A DNA stretch of 46,364 bases from Campylobacterota bacterium (GCA_013153475.1 JAADEJ010000003.1:1-46364), one strand, 5' to 3'; numbered from the stretch's first letter, positions 1-8,687 are shown. Numbers and translations are program-made. Notes: generated from the letters alone by a model not told the origin.

Positions 1-437
1 TTCACCGGCTCGCCCACATAGAGCTCTCTTTTTTGCAGATCGATCCGCAGTGCCGCTGACGCCCGCTGGGTAGTAGCAGGAGCCGCCTTTACCCGCACCT
101 TAAGCGGCGGTGTCCTCTCCACCTGCCCGTCTACCGTTACCTCATAAGAAGGAATGTCAAGATCTTTCATGGGGGCGAAGGTATAGCTTTTGCTCACGCT
201 TCGTCGTACCACGCCGTTTTCCATGGAGATGAAGGAGCGTCTCGCGGTTCCCAACACAGGATACCCGCCGATCTGATCGATCACGGGAAAGATAACCTCA
301 TCACCGTCGGCGGTAATGGTGAGCGTGACCGTTTCGCCTTTTGTTATCTCACTCTTATCCAGCGAGGCCGTCACCCCCGCCATGGCCGCCGCAACGGCCA
401 GAAGCCACAGCATGATCTTACCAGGGATGGATCGCAT
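1..437 (-). CDS. batD: BatD-like protein, N-terminal part (cut by window edge)
   Basis: Open reading frame running off the left edge; only about 145 N-terminal residues are visible. It begins with a signal peptide-like stretch (MRSIPGKIMLWLLAVAAAMA) and continues with a beta-rich region containing KSEITKGETVTLTITADG and YVGEPV, which fits the extracytoplasmic Ig-like repeats of the BatD (oxygen tolerance) family. The ATG at 437 is preceded by AAGGAG five bases upstream, which favours it over a GTG two codons earlier. It overlaps the end of the upstream TPR gene by 20 bases and is the last visible gene of the moxR-bat run. Family assignment rests on context as much as on sequence because most of the protein is outside the window. 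Confidence 0.7.
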   Translation of the reverse strand, partial: MRSIPGKIMLWLLAVAAAMAGVTASLDKSEITKGETVTLTITADGDEVIFPVIDQIGGYPVLGTARRSFISMENGVVRRSVSKSYTFAPMKDLDIPSYEVTVDGQVERTPPLKVRVKAAPATTQRASAALRIDLQKRELYVGEPV

Positions 438-1224
438 CGTCACTCCTTCGCGGTTGTTCGGAACGGTTCATCGGAAGCATCAGCGTGCGTATGCGCCTTT
501 GCTTTAACATCTTCTCCCATTTTCTCAGCTCCATGTCGCTGATGGGTTCCTCTTTCATGTGTTGTTGCATCTGCTGAGCCTTTTGCCGGTTACGTTCGCT
601 CTTTTGGGTCTTCTTTTGTTGTCGCTTCTGCTCTTTGGCGTGCCCGTTTTTGGCTTTTTTAGAGGACTTTTTATCCTCTTTTTTGTTTTGATCGCGCTTT
701 TTGTCCGAAGACTTTTTGTTTTGTTGATTGTTCCTCTTTGAACCGCTCTTTTGCGATTTTTTCTCTTTTTGTTTCCTCTTTTTTTGGGCGCCGTTTTGTT
801 GAGAGGAGGATTTTTTTCTCTTTTTTTGCGCTTTTTGTAACAACTGCAGATTGTAGCGGGTATCGGGATCGTCTTTTATTTTCAACGCTTTTTTATAGGC
901 GTCGATCGCCCGCTCCATTTTGCCAAGATGGGCGTAGGCATTGCCCAGGTTGTGCCATTTTTGAAACTGTAGCGACGGCTCGGTAATTGTTTCAAATCGC
1001 TCTTTCGCCTTCGCGTAATCGCCCGCTTTGTACCAGGCATCCCCCGCGTTGAGCCGGGCGCTGTCTCCCTTCGTTTTGGCCAGCTTGTCATAAAGACGGG
1101 CCGATTCAACATAACGCCCCGCTTTATAGGCCGACTCGGCTTTGTGCAGGGTGTAAAAGTCCAGGGGCGATCCCCACAGCCACACCGATAGCAGTAACCA
1201 CCAGCCCACCATAGGACGACTCAT
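418..1224 (-). CDS. batC: TPR protein with lysine/glutamine-rich tail (BatC-like)
   Basis: 268 residues. A hydrophobic N-terminal segment (about residues 5-20) suggests a signal peptide or anchor. Residues about 27-130 form TPR-like helical repeats (AESAYKAGRYVESARLYDKL; WHNLGNAYAHLGKMERAIDA), the hallmark of BatC/BatE-type proteins. Residues about 132-225 are extremely low complexity, almost only K, Q, S, N, R and E, and the C-terminus carries an RTLMLPMNRSEQPRR stretch. It overlaps batB upstream by 4 bases and batD downstream by 20 bases, so it is translationally coupled within the Bat locus. The family is thought to scaffold periplasmic complexes of VWA proteins. The basic tail is unusual for an exported protein and may bind an acidic partner; this is inference. 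Confidence 0.75.
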   Translation of the reverse strand: MSRPMVGWWLLLSVWLWGSPLDFYTLHKAESAYKAGRYVESARLYDKLAKTKGDSARLNAGDAWYKAGDYAKAKERFETITEPSLQFQKWHNLGNAYAHLGKMERAIDAYKKALKIKDDPDTRYNLQLLQKAQKKRKKSSSQQNGAQKKRKQKEKKSQKSGSKRNNQQNKKSSDKKRDQNKKEDKKSSKKAKNGHAKEQKRQQKKTQKSERNRQKAQQMQQHMKEEPISDMELRKWEKMLKQRRIRTLMLPMNRSEQPRRSDDAIHPW

Positions 1225-2186
1225 GCCTCGCTCCTTTTGCGCTCAGGCAGTGAAGAGAGAGCCGTCAAAAAGAGTATCAGCGCCAAACCGAGCGGATAGA
1301 TATAGAGCTCTTCTTGCTTTCTGATCTCCCGCTCTCTCTTCGCGCCGTGCCATTTGGCCTCAATGGTTTTGGCCAAAAGGGCCATATCTTTTTTGGAGAG
1401 CGAATAGGGCCTATACACCCCGCCCGTCTCTTCGGCCAGCTTTTTGACGGCGCTGTTTAGCCGTGTCACCACCGGCTCGCCCCTCGCGTTTCGCACCAGA
1501 CCGCCCGGCAGGCGCATCACGCCCCCTTTCGGGGTGGCCACGGCATAGATATAGACACGTATCCCCGCCTCTTTGGCCGCCTTGATCGCCTCATTCAGGT
1601 CATCACCGTCCCCGCCGTCGGTAAAGAGCAGGAGGGCTCTGTTTTTCCCCTTTTTCAAAAGCCCCGCGCCTGCGCGTACCGCCTCGGCCAGATCGGTCCC
1701 CCTGGCCGACACGTCGTCGGTTTGCATATGCTCGACAAGATAACGCAGTGACCCGTAATCGCGCGTGGGCGGCGCCACCAAAAAGGCGCGGCGGCTAAAG
1801 GCGATCACCCCGACCTCCGTGCTTTTGAGATAGTGAAGCAGTATCGAAAATTTCTTTTTGGCAAACCGCAGGCGGTTGGGGTAGACGTCATCGGCCAGCA
1901 TGGAACGGGAGATGTCAAAGGCGACCACCAGCTCCCCGCCGCTTTGTTTGACACGCACCGTCCCGTTATCCAGCACGGGCCTGGCCAGCGCCAAAACGGC
2001 CAAAAACGCCGCCGAAGTCAAAAGATGCCGCCGTCTTTTGGCTGACATCCCACTGCTGATATGCATTTTGGCGTAAAGATCGGGGCGAAACGCGGCCATC
2101 GGACCGTCCCCCTCCCCGTTTTGGCGCCACACGGACCAAAGCAGGGGCAACCAGAGCAGTAGCACAAACGGATAAAGCAGACTCAT
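1221..2186 (-). CDS. batB: VWA domain membrane protein (BatB-like)
   Basis: 321 residues. Membrane helices are visible near residues 3-20 and 54-71 and again at the C-terminus (about 293-312), so the von Willebrand factor A domain between them lies on one face of the membrane. The metal-dependent adhesion site is intact: DISRS at about residues 91-95, a downstream ARGTD threonine motif, and an LLLFTDGGDGDD strand. In the Bat family two such VWA proteins (A and B) are membrane anchored and sit beside MoxR-type ATPases. It overlaps batA by 4 bases upstream and the TPR gene by 4 bases downstream. The exact role in this organism is unknown; the Bacteroides Bat system was linked to aerotolerance and similar loci to envelope stress. 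Confidence 0.85.
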   Translation of the reverse strand: MSLLYPFVLLLWLPLLWSVWRQNGEGDGPMAAFRPDLYAKMHISSGMSAKRRRHLLTSAAFLAVLALARPVLDNGTVRVKQSGGELVVAFDISRSMLADDVYPNRLRFAKKKFSILLHYLKSTEVGVIAFSRRAFLVAPPTRDYGSLRYLVEHMQTDDVSARGTDLAEAVRAGAGLLKKGKNRALLLFTDGGDGDDLNEAIKAAKEAGIRVYIYAVATPKGGVMRLPGGLVRNARGEPVVTRLNSAVKKLAEETGGVYRPYSLSKKDMALLAKTIEAKWHGAKREREIRKQEELYIYPLGLALILFLTALSSLPERKRSEA

Positions 2187-3082
2187 ACCCGCCTCCTTGC
2201 CCGAACCGCCCCTTCAAACAAGAGCCAAAAGAGCAAGGCTGTGCCCGCCCCCAGGGGCCAGGGGAAATAGTGGGTTACGCGCACATAGCGCTCACCCGTA
2301 ATCTCGCTCTTTTCCAGCCGGTCGATGGTTTGGTAGACCTCGGCCAGTTTGGCGGCGGAGTCGGCCTTAAAAAACTTCCCGCCGGTCTGCCGGGCAATCT
2401 TCTCCAATACAAAAGGATCATAATCGCCCACACTGCCCACCCCGATCGTGTAGACCCGTATGCCGTACTTTTTGGCCGTCTCAACAGCCACACGAAGCGG
2501 TACCGAGCCTACACTTTCCATACCATCAGTTAGTAAAATCGCAATTTTATTTTTTGCTTTGGATTTATAAAAAAGTTTAGTACTTATAAAAAGTGCTTCA
2601 TATAATGCAGTATGAGTGCCTGCTATACCTACTTCAATTTTATCTAGCAATCGTAAAAGTGAACTTTTGTCATATGTCAAAGGGACTGCAACATAAGCAA
2701 AATCACCAAAAATAGTTAAACCTATTTTGTCATGTTTGCGTTGCTGAATAAATTCTTCTATTATTTTTTTTACTATTTTAAATTTATTACTTATCTCCAT
2801 GGAGCCGCTGGCATCCAGAATCAACGAGATCTCATACCCCCTGTCTCTCTCCAAAGCCACGCTGTCAAACCGGGCCGGATCGGCCAGCGCCGTTACCAGC
2901 AGGGCAAAGGCCAGGGCCCGCAACACCTCTTTGAGCCACCGCCTTTTGGCCGTCGTTTTGGCCGCTCTTTTGGCGTAGGGAAACCAGAAGCGTTCGCTCT
3001 TTTGGGGGCAAAAGCGCCGACACACCCCGTAGACAACCAAAAGCGAAAAGGCCCAGGGGTGCACAAAACCGAACTCACCCAC
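2183..3082 (-). CDS. batA: VWA domain membrane protein (BatA-like), mosaic base composition
   Basis: 299 residues. Hydrophobic segments occur near residues 8-20 and 52-67 and at the C-terminus (about 275-290). The VWA MIDAS motif DASGS is at about residues 90-94, followed by an AGTHTALYEAL threonine motif and LLTDGMES. This is the layout of the BatA family. It overlaps the DUF4381-like gene upstream by 8 bases and batB downstream by 4 bases. The odd feature is composition: the codons from just after the DASGSM motif to just after TDGMES (about residues 95-188) are only about 27 percent GC, whereas the flanking halves of the same gene are about 55-57 percent. The frame stays open and the domain is complete, so the gene looks functional. 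Confidence 0.87.
   Translation of the reverse strand: MGEFGFVHPWAFSLLVVYGVCRRFCPQKSERFWFPYAKRAAKTTAKRRWLKEVLRALAFALLVTALADPARFDSVALERDRGYEISLILDASGSMEISNKFKIVKKIIEEFIQQRKHDKIGLTIFGDFAYVAVPLTYDKSSLLRLLDKIEVGIAGTHTALYEALFISTKLFYKSKAKNKIAILLTDGMESVGSVPLRVAVETAKKYGIRVYTIGVGSVGDYDPFVLEKIARQTGGKFFKADSAAKLAEVYQTIDRLEKSEITGERYVRVTHYFPWPLGAGTALLFWLLFEGAVRARRRV
2517..2803. other. AT-rich tract inside batA (probable recombination patch)
   Basis: Hand count of 2521-2800 gives 76 G or C in 280 bases (27 percent), against 33 of 60 in 2461-2520 and 34 of 60 in 2821-2880. Both edges are abrupt and fall on codons for the two most conserved VWA motifs, DASGSM and TDGMES. The tract uses A- or T-ending codons almost throughout, like low-GC Campylobacterota. 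The simplest reading is replacement of the domain core by homologous recombination with a low-GC relative. A chimeric assembly is the main alternative. Confidence 0.7.
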
Positions 3083-3497
3083 CCTTCACTCCTTTGGCGA
3101 TCAGCGCCTTTATTGCCCGGCGATCCTCACGACCAAGCGGCGGCACCTCTTTTTGGTACTTATAACGCGCCAACCGCTTCACCAGCGCCTCATACTCGGC
3201 CATGAGCGCCGTGTTCTCCCCCGCTACCAGCGGGAAAAGCTCCGTAAAAGCGTACACCGTCTCTTTGGTATCGGCCCCGTCAAGACGCTTGAGCCTCTCT
3301 ACGGCCTCCTGTTTGCGATCTCGCCGACGGGGGCGGTAACAGCAGGGCCCGCGACGCAAAAGAGAGCGCACAACCAAAACAACCAAAACGACCAAAACCG
3401 CCAAAACCACAGCCATCACCCACCACCACAGGCTCATATCCGGCACCGGCACGGGCGGCTTGATATCTTTGAGCTTTTGCAAAACCTCCGGGCTCAT
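3075..3497 (-). CDS. DUF4381-like membrane protein of the Bat locus
   Basis: 140 residues. A proline-rich lead (IKPPVPVPDMSLWWW) precedes one strong transmembrane helix (about residues 24-48), followed by a basic linker with an unusual CCYRPRRRDRK stretch and a helical cytoplasmic domain (LKRLDGADTKETVYAFTELF). Short proteins of this type (DUF4381) sit between the DUF58 and VWA genes in many moxR loci, which is exactly its place here: it overlaps the DUF58 gene by 4 bases and batA by 8 bases. Molecular function is not known. The assignment is from position, length and the PP-x-P-W-W lead. Confidence 0.7.
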   Translation of the reverse strand: MSPEVLQKLKDIKPPVPVPDMSLWWWVMAVVLAVLVVLVVLVVRSLLRRGPCCYRPRRRDRKQEAVERLKRLDGADTKETVYAFTELFPLVAGENTALMAEYEALVKRLARYKYQKEVPPLGREDRRAIKALIAKGVKGG

Positions 3498-4327
3498 CGC
3501 AACAGCTCCCTCAGCTTCTCAAAAGGATCTTCGTCAGTCCAAACAAGGGTATGGCCGATACCCCTTGCCAGACAATAGGCCTCAAAATCCCTGTCCGCCG
3601 CCTCCCGCTCCTGCCGCCACGCCCGCAGAGCCCCTTGCGTCATCTCCACCTCAAAGGCGCCGCCGCTTGCGGGATCTTGCAGTGTCACCCCCTCGAAAAA
3701 AGCGGGCGACATCTCGAAAGGGTCCCTGACCCTGGCGATATAGAGCTCATGCCGCGCCGAAAGTGCGTCAAAGGCGGGTATATCCCACATATCACCCACC
3801 ACGACCACCACACAGCGGCGGGGCAGTGCGCGAATCAGGTAATCGGCCAGCGCCGTGGGATCGGCCCTTTTGCCGAGCACCTCCAGCCCCAAAGCGTACT
3901 CAACGGCCCCGTAGACCCCTTTGTAATCGGTCTGCGGCCGAAAGAGACGCAAAGGGGCGCGCTCAAAAAAGATGGGCCGAAACCTGTCCTCCCGGGCGAC
4001 GGCGGCAAACCCCAGCAGGGCCATGATCTCGGCCATCACCTCCTGTTTTTGACGCACCGACCCGAAATAAACAGCCCCGTCGACCAGAAAAACCGCCGCC
4101 ACGTCCAGGGCTTTTCTCTCCTCGAAAAGATTGACGTGGGCTTGAGCGGTACGGGCGGTGACGCGCCAGTTGATCTTGCGCACGTCATCCCCGTCCCGAT
4201 ACTCCCGTATCTCGGCAAGATCAAGTCCTTCACCTTTCAAAGCCGATAAGTGACGCCCCGCGCGCTCACCGAAAAGCCGGCGGCGGGCTTTGATGATGAG
4301 GGCTTTGAAGCGCTCGTCTTGGGTCAT
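3494..4327 (-). CDS. DUF58 domain protein
   Basis: 277 residues, soluble. It carries the DUF58 signature around residues 40-70 (EIREYRDGDDVRKINWRVTA followed by an AHVNLFEERK strand) and continues with a VWA-like fold (VAAVFLVDGAVYFGS; RRCVVVVVGDMWDIPAF), though the metal-site residues are degenerate. DUF58 proteins are regular partners of MoxR ATPases and act upstream of the membrane VWA proteins. Its stop codon region abuts moxR (shared base at 4327) and its end overlaps the DUF4381-like gene by 4 bases, so the locus is one transcription unit. No biochemical activity is established for the family. Confidence 0.85.
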   Translation of the reverse strand: MTQDERFKALIIKARRRLFGERAGRHLSALKGEGLDLAEIREYRDGDDVRKINWRVTARTAQAHVNLFEERKALDVAAVFLVDGAVYFGSVRQKQEVMAEIMALLGFAAVAREDRFRPIFFERAPLRLFRPQTDYKGVYGAVEYALGLEVLGKRADPTALADYLIRALPRRCVVVVVGDMWDIPAFDALSARHELYIARVRDPFEMSPAFFEGVTLQDPASGGAFEVEMTQGALRAWRQEREAADRDFEAYCLARGIGHTLVWTDEDPFEKLRELLR

Positions 4328-5274
4328 CAGGGGGCCTTGACGCTTTTTAAAATCTCTCTGATCACCTCATCGCTCTCAACCCCCGCCGCCTCGGCCCGGT
4401 ATCCCAGAATAATGCGGTGGCGCAGAACGTCAAAGGCCACATCCGCCACATCCAGCGGGGTGACAAAATCGCGTCCACGCATCATGGCCGTGGCCCGACT
4501 CGTTTTATACAGATCGATCGACGCCCGGGGACTGGCCCCAAACTCGATCATCTCTTTCAAGCTCTCCAGACCGTATTCGTCGGGATAGCGGGTAGCAAAA
4601 ACCAGTTTGAGCATATAGCGGCGCACCGCCTCGTCCACATGCACCTTCGCCGCCGCCTCCCGCATGGCTGTCAGTTCCGCCTCCCCCGCCACGGGGGTGA
4701 CATCGCCAAATCCCTCACCCGTTACACGCGCCACCATCTCCAACTCTTCATCCAGGGTGTTATACCCCACCACCACTTTCATCATGAAGCGGTCAAGCTG
4801 GGCTTCGGGAAGCCGGTAGGTTCCCTCCTGCTCTACCGGGTTCTGGGTCGCCATCACCATGAAGGGCCGGGGAACGGGCAGGCTCTTTTGGCCGATGGTC
4901 ACCTGTCGCTCCTGCATCACCTCCAGCAGGGCCGACTGCACTTTCGCCGGCGCGCGGTTGATCTCGTCAGCCAACAAAAGGTTGGTAAAAACGGGCCCTT
5001 CCTTGATGTAAAATCGCCCCTCCCGCTGATCGTAAACCTCGCTTCCGGTAATGTCGCCGGGCAGAAGGTCGGGGGTAAACTGCACCCGTTTAAAACGCAG
5101 TCCCAGCGCCTTGGCCAGGGCGTTGACCGCCGTGGTTTTGGCCAAGCCGGGCACCCCCTCGACCAGCAGATGCCCCTCGCAAATCAGCGCCGTCATCATC
5201 CTCTCAATCAGCGCTTCGTGTCCCACGATGACACGGCTTACCTCTTTTCGGATCATCTCGATCGTCTGCTGCAT
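4327..5274 (-). CDS. moxR: MoxR-family AAA+ ATPase
   Basis: 315 residues, the usual MoxR length. Walker A is GVPGLAKTT at residues 40-48, Walker B is LLLADE at about 99-104, and a sensor region MATQNPVEQEGTYRLPEAQL with an arginine finger-type LDRFMM follows; these are characteristic of the MoxR group. Such ATPases are thought to act as chaperones that load or remodel VWA-domain proteins. It is the first gene of the moxR-DUF58-DUF4381-batABCD run. The ATG start is preceded by a purine-rich GAGGAAGGA about 10 bases upstream and a TATAAT hexamer at 5315-5310. Confidence 0.92.
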   Translation of the reverse strand: MQQTIEMIRKEVSRVIVGHEALIERMMTALICEGHLLVEGVPGLAKTTAVNALAKALGLRFKRVQFTPDLLPGDITGSEVYDQREGRFYIKEGPVFTNLLLADEINRAPAKVQSALLEVMQERQVTIGQKSLPVPRPFMVMATQNPVEQEGTYRLPEAQLDRFMMKVVVGYNTLDEELEMVARVTGEGFGDVTPVAGEAELTAMREAAAKVHVDEAVRRYMLKLVFATRYPDEYGLESLKEMIEFGASPRASIDLYKTSRATAMMRGRDFVTPLDVADVAFDVLRHRIILGYRAEAAGVESDEVIREILKSVKAP

Positions 5275-5309
5275 ATGTCTGGATCCTTCCTCGAAAATCT
5301 ACGGATGCC

Positions 5310-5341
5310 ATTATAGAACCGCTTTGTTCAATCAGTGCCAA
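5310..5341 (-). promoter_or_regulatory. Possible sigma70 promoter for moxR-bat locus
   Basis: On the minus strand TATAAT lies at 5315-5310, about 36 bases before the moxR start. A TTGGCA at 5341-5336 could be a -35 box, but the 20-base spacer is longer than usual, so the -35 element may be weak or absent. Confidence 0.4.
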
Positions 5342-5398
5342 CAGAAAGTTAACGCGAAGTAAATTCCCTCACACGAAAAAAGAGTGAAAATGAAGAGC

Positions 5399-5419
5399 GA
5401 AACCGTCAGGGACGGTTTC
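5399..5419 (-). terminator. Hairpin spanning the stop codon of the FIST/GGDEF/EAL gene
   Basis: Perfect 9-base stem GAAACCGTC / GACGGTTTC with a 3-base loop. The stop codon (5408-5406) lies at the loop and stem junction. On the minus strand the hairpin is followed by a pyrimidine-rich run ending in six T. It fits a terminator for the gene read from 8639 to 5406, although the T run begins some distance from the stem. Confidence 0.55.
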
Positions 5420-8400
5420 TGAGAAATTCAATCAGATCGGCCTCGCCAAGCGGCTTGCTGAAGTAGTAGCCCTGAATCTCGTCACAACCGAAATTTTCCA
5501 ACATGGCCAACTGGTCGGCGGTCTCCACCCCCTCGGCTACCACCGACATCCCGAAAGTGTGACCGAGCTGAATGACGGCGTTGGTCAAAATCACGTCATC
5601 CCGATCCCGCTCCAGATCACCGATAAAACTGCGGTCAATCTTGAGCACGTCGGCGGAGAAACGCTTGAGGTAGGAGAGTGACGAATAGCCCGTACCGAAA
5701 TCGTCGATGGCGATCTTGACCCCCTGTTCTTTGATGGCCGTCATGGTCTTGACACTCTCATAGACGTTTTTGATCAGGATCGATTCGGTCAACTCCAGTT
5801 CGAGATTCTGCGGATCGATTCGGTAACGTTCGATGAGTGTTTTGATCAGCTCCACGAAATCGTCACTCTCGAACTGCCTGGCCGAGATGTTGACGGCGAT
5901 CCGGTATCGGTTTTCAAGCCTTTCGATCATGGCGCACGCTTCATGAAGCACCCAGGTGCCGATGCCCACGATCAGGTTGTTCTCCTCGGCTATGGGAATA
6001 AAGAGCGCGGGACTCACCATTCCACGCTCGGGATGGCGCCACCGCAAAAGCGCTTCCATACCCTTCACCCGGCCGCTGGCCAGATCGAGCTTTGGCTGAT
6101 AATCGAGATGGAACTCCTCTCTCTCCAGCGCTTTACGCAGATCGGTCAGCAGCGAATGTTTGGTCTGGATGGTCTCCAGCATCTCCTTGTCGAAGAAACG
6201 GAAAGTGTTGCGCCCGTCCCGTTTGGCTTCATACATGGCCAGATCGGCATGTTGAAGCAGGTCGGGAAACTCCTCCCCGTCTTCCGGAAACCGGGCGATA
6301 CCGATACTGAAACTGGTATGAAGCACGTGTCCCTCGATCTCGAACGGCTCCTCGACGGTATTGACGATCTTTTTCACCGCCGCTTCGATATCGGCGTTCG
6401 AGCGGGGACCTTCCAGAAGGATCAAAAACTCGTCCCCGCCCTGTCGGCAGACGGTATCGTTTTTACGCAACACGGCGGTCAGTCGACTTGCCACCTCCTG
6501 CAAAAGCAGATCCCCTACCCCGTGACCGAGAGAATCGTTGACGTTTTTGAAGTTGTCCAGATCCAGATAGAGCAGCGCGAACTGCTCCTGTTTTCTACGG
6601 TGCCTGGCGATGGCCCTTTCGATCCGATCCTCAAAGAGTACCCGGTTGGGCAGACCCGTCAGGGCGTCGTAATGGGCCAGTTTCTCCATCTCCCTGTGCA
6701 TGGTGCTCAGTTCGGTAATGTCGGTTTGGAGCGCCAGGTAGTTGATAATTTCACCGGCATCGTTACGGATAACCCGAATGGAGAGCCAGGCGATATAGAT
6801 GCCGCCCGATTTGGTCTTGTTGACCACCTCCCCCTGCCACTCTCCGACCGAATGGAGTGTCTGCCACATCTGTTCGTAAAACTCACGGTCATATTTGTTG
6901 GATTTCAAAATGGCGGGCGTCAACCCTTTCACTTCGTCGGCCCGGTAACCGGTAATCCGTTCAAACGCGGGGTTGACGGCGATAATTCTGTTTTTGGCGT
7001 CGGTAATCAGAATCGCTTCGGAAGCGTTTTGGAAAATCAACCCGTAGAGTTCCAGTTGCTGGCGGTTGTTGCGCTCTTCGGTGATGTCACTGATATAGCC
7101 GACAAAATGGGTCACGTTGCCTTTGCGATCCCGCTTGATCTTGGTAAAATCCTCCACCCACAGATAGTGACCGTCCCGATGACGAATCCGGTAGGGCTCG
7201 TGACGGATGACCCGAATGTTGTTCGCTACGCCGTCACTCACCTCTTTATGAACCCGCTGCAGATCGTCCGGATGGATCAGCTCGATATAGGGTACATCCA
7301 TACTCAAAAAGAGATTGGCGTTGTATCCGGTCAGCTTCTCCACATTCTGGGAGACCAGTTCCACCGACCACTGATCGTCGTTACGCCACTGAAAGAGCAC
7401 CACATGGCTCTGGTTAAAAAGCTCGATCAGGGTGTTGAGCTCATCGGTACTCTTCTCGATCAGATGGGACATGGCGTCAAACGTATCCATCACATCCCTC
7501 AGACCGGAAGCGTCTTTACACGCACAATGGACGGAAGGGAGTTTTACATCCCCCTCGGAGAGGGCCACTCCCGTCATCGTCTCGTTGAGCAGTTCCGCTT
7601 TCTGATCGAAACGGTAAAACTCTCCGTAGGTAAAAAAGCCCGCCGTCGGCGCGGTACAGGCAAACGGCGCGATTTCCGATGCGATATCGTTGGGAATATA
7701 ACGGCGTCGGGCCATACAGGAGTAGATATAAAAACTCTGTACGGCCATGTCGTTGAACATCTCCAAAGATTCGTCAATGCCCCTGATAATGGCCGCGGTA
7801 CTGCCAAAACCGAACTGGACGATATCACCCTCTTCCACATTACCCGCCAAAATGAGCGAACCGTCGTCCCGCTTCTCCATAACGGCCCGGGCGATCATCT
7901 CGTCGTTTCGTCTCAAAATCAGAGGAAATTCCACCCCGATACGGGGCAGTTGATCCGCCACTTTGTCGCCGAAATATTTTCGGTACAGATCGACCGCCTT
8001 GCGGTGATCGATGGTATAGATCCGGTTCTTTTCCGCCCGGGTCACACGAAAGTAGCGGCCGATGGGCAGCCAGTTGAAACGAAAGAAGGTTCGGACCTCA
8101 AGCACATCCGAATCGAGTGCAACCGCCACCGCCCCTCTCTCTATGAGGCGATCGTCCGTCAAAACCCACGTCTGTCGAAATTCGGCGTTGTCTCCCGCCA
8201 TCCCTCCGGCGACCGGCACCTTCCCGGATGCGGTCTCGAACCCCCGAATCAGATCCTCCCCGTTGGTATGGGTACCGTCGCTGAAAAGCAATACCAGTTT
8301 CGTACGCTCTTTGACCACACTCTCCGCCAGGCTCCGACCGACGGCGAAACTCTCATCACCCTCCATCGCCCTGACATTCAGTGTGGTCTTTTCAAACACG

Positions 8401-8639
8401 CTGATCGATACGACCGTATGCAGGGTCGTCACTTCCGCGCCCGCGATCTCTCCGTCCGTCGTGACACCAACGCATACGGCACGGGGAATCTTCCGCCTGA
8501 TCTGACGGGCGTAGTCCGACAACGCCTCTTTCCCTTCCCCGCAGAAAATCTGTACCAGGATCGACGTCGCACCCCGATAACGTTCTGTCTCCAGCGGAAT
8601 CGCCCCGTTAATGCATTTGATGACGTCGGTTTGAATCAT
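5406..8639 (-). CDS. FIST-PAS-PAS-GGDEF-EAL signalling protein
   Basis: 1077 residues with no membrane helix. Residues about 25-365 form a FIST N plus FIST C sensor (VGVTTDGEIAG; VAGGMAGDN; PTAGFFTYGEFYRF). Two PAS/PAC units follow at about 400-520 and 525-645. A GGDEF diguanylate cyclase domain has an intact GGDEF motif at about residue 733, and a C-terminal EAL phosphodiesterase domain has EALLRW near residue 861, ELTES, and DDFGTGYSSLSYL. Both catalytic signatures look complete, so it could make or break cyclic di-GMP. FIST domains are proposed to bind small ligands such as amino acids. It lies 48 bases downstream of trkH on the same strand and ends in a hairpin, so it may be the last gene of the trk unit or stand alone. 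Confidence 0.9.
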   Translation of the reverse strand: MIQTDVIKCINGAIPLETERYRGATSILVQIFCGEGKEALSDYARQIRRKIPRAVCVGVTTDGEIAGAEVTTLHTVVSISVFEKTTLNVRAMEGDESFAVGRSLAESVVKERTKLVLLFSDGTHTNGEDLIRGFETASGKVPVAGGMAGDNAEFRQTWVLTDDRLIERGAVAVALDSDVLEVRTFFRFNWLPIGRYFRVTRAEKNRIYTIDHRKAVDLYRKYFGDKVADQLPRIGVEFPLILRRNDEMIARAVMEKRDDGSLILAGNVEEGDIVQFGFGSTAAIIRGIDESLEMFNDMAVQSFYIYSCMARRRYIPNDIASEIAPFACTAPTAGFFTYGEFYRFDQKAELLNETMTGVALSEGDVKLPSVHCACKDASGLRDVMDTFDAMSHLIEKSTDELNTLIELFNQSHVVLFQWRNDDQWSVELVSQNVEKLTGYNANLFLSMDVPYIELIHPDDLQRVHKEVSDGVANNIRVIRHEPYRIRHRDGHYLWVEDFTKIKRDRKGNVTHFVGYISDITEERNNRQQLELYGLIFQNASEAILITDAKNRIIAVNPAFERITGYRADEVKGLTPAILKSNKYDREFYEQMWQTLHSVGEWQGEVVNKTKSGGIYIAWLSIRVIRNDAGEIINYLALQTDITELSTMHREMEKLAHYDALTGLPNRVLFEDRIERAIARHRRKQEQFALLYLDLDNFKNVNDSLGHGVGDLLLQEVASRLTAVLRKNDTVCRQGGDEFLILLEGPRSNADIEAAVKKIVNTVEEPFEIEGHVLHTSFSIGIARFPEDGEEFPDLLQHADLAMYEAKRDGRNTFRFFDKEMLETIQTKHSLLTDLRKALEREEFHLDYQPKLDLASGRVKGMEALLRWRHPERGMVSPALFIPIAEENNLIVGIGTWVLHEACAMIERLENRYRIAVNISARQFESDDFVELIKTLIERYRIDPQNLELELTESILIKNVYESVKTMTAIKEQGVKIAIDDFGTGYSSLSYLKRFSADVLKIDRSFIGDLERDRDDVILTNAVIQLGHTFGMSVVAEGVETADQLAMLENFGCDEIQGYYFSKPLGEADLIEFLRNRP

Positions 8640-8687
8640 CCCTCTATCCTGAATATGGCATTTGGTTTTGATTATACAAAGTTTTTT

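Noticed and set aside
2517-2803. Diversity-generating retroelement target as cause of the AT-rich tract
   Set aside because: No reverse transcriptase or template repeat is present in the window and the change affects all codon positions, mainly the third, not adenines alone.
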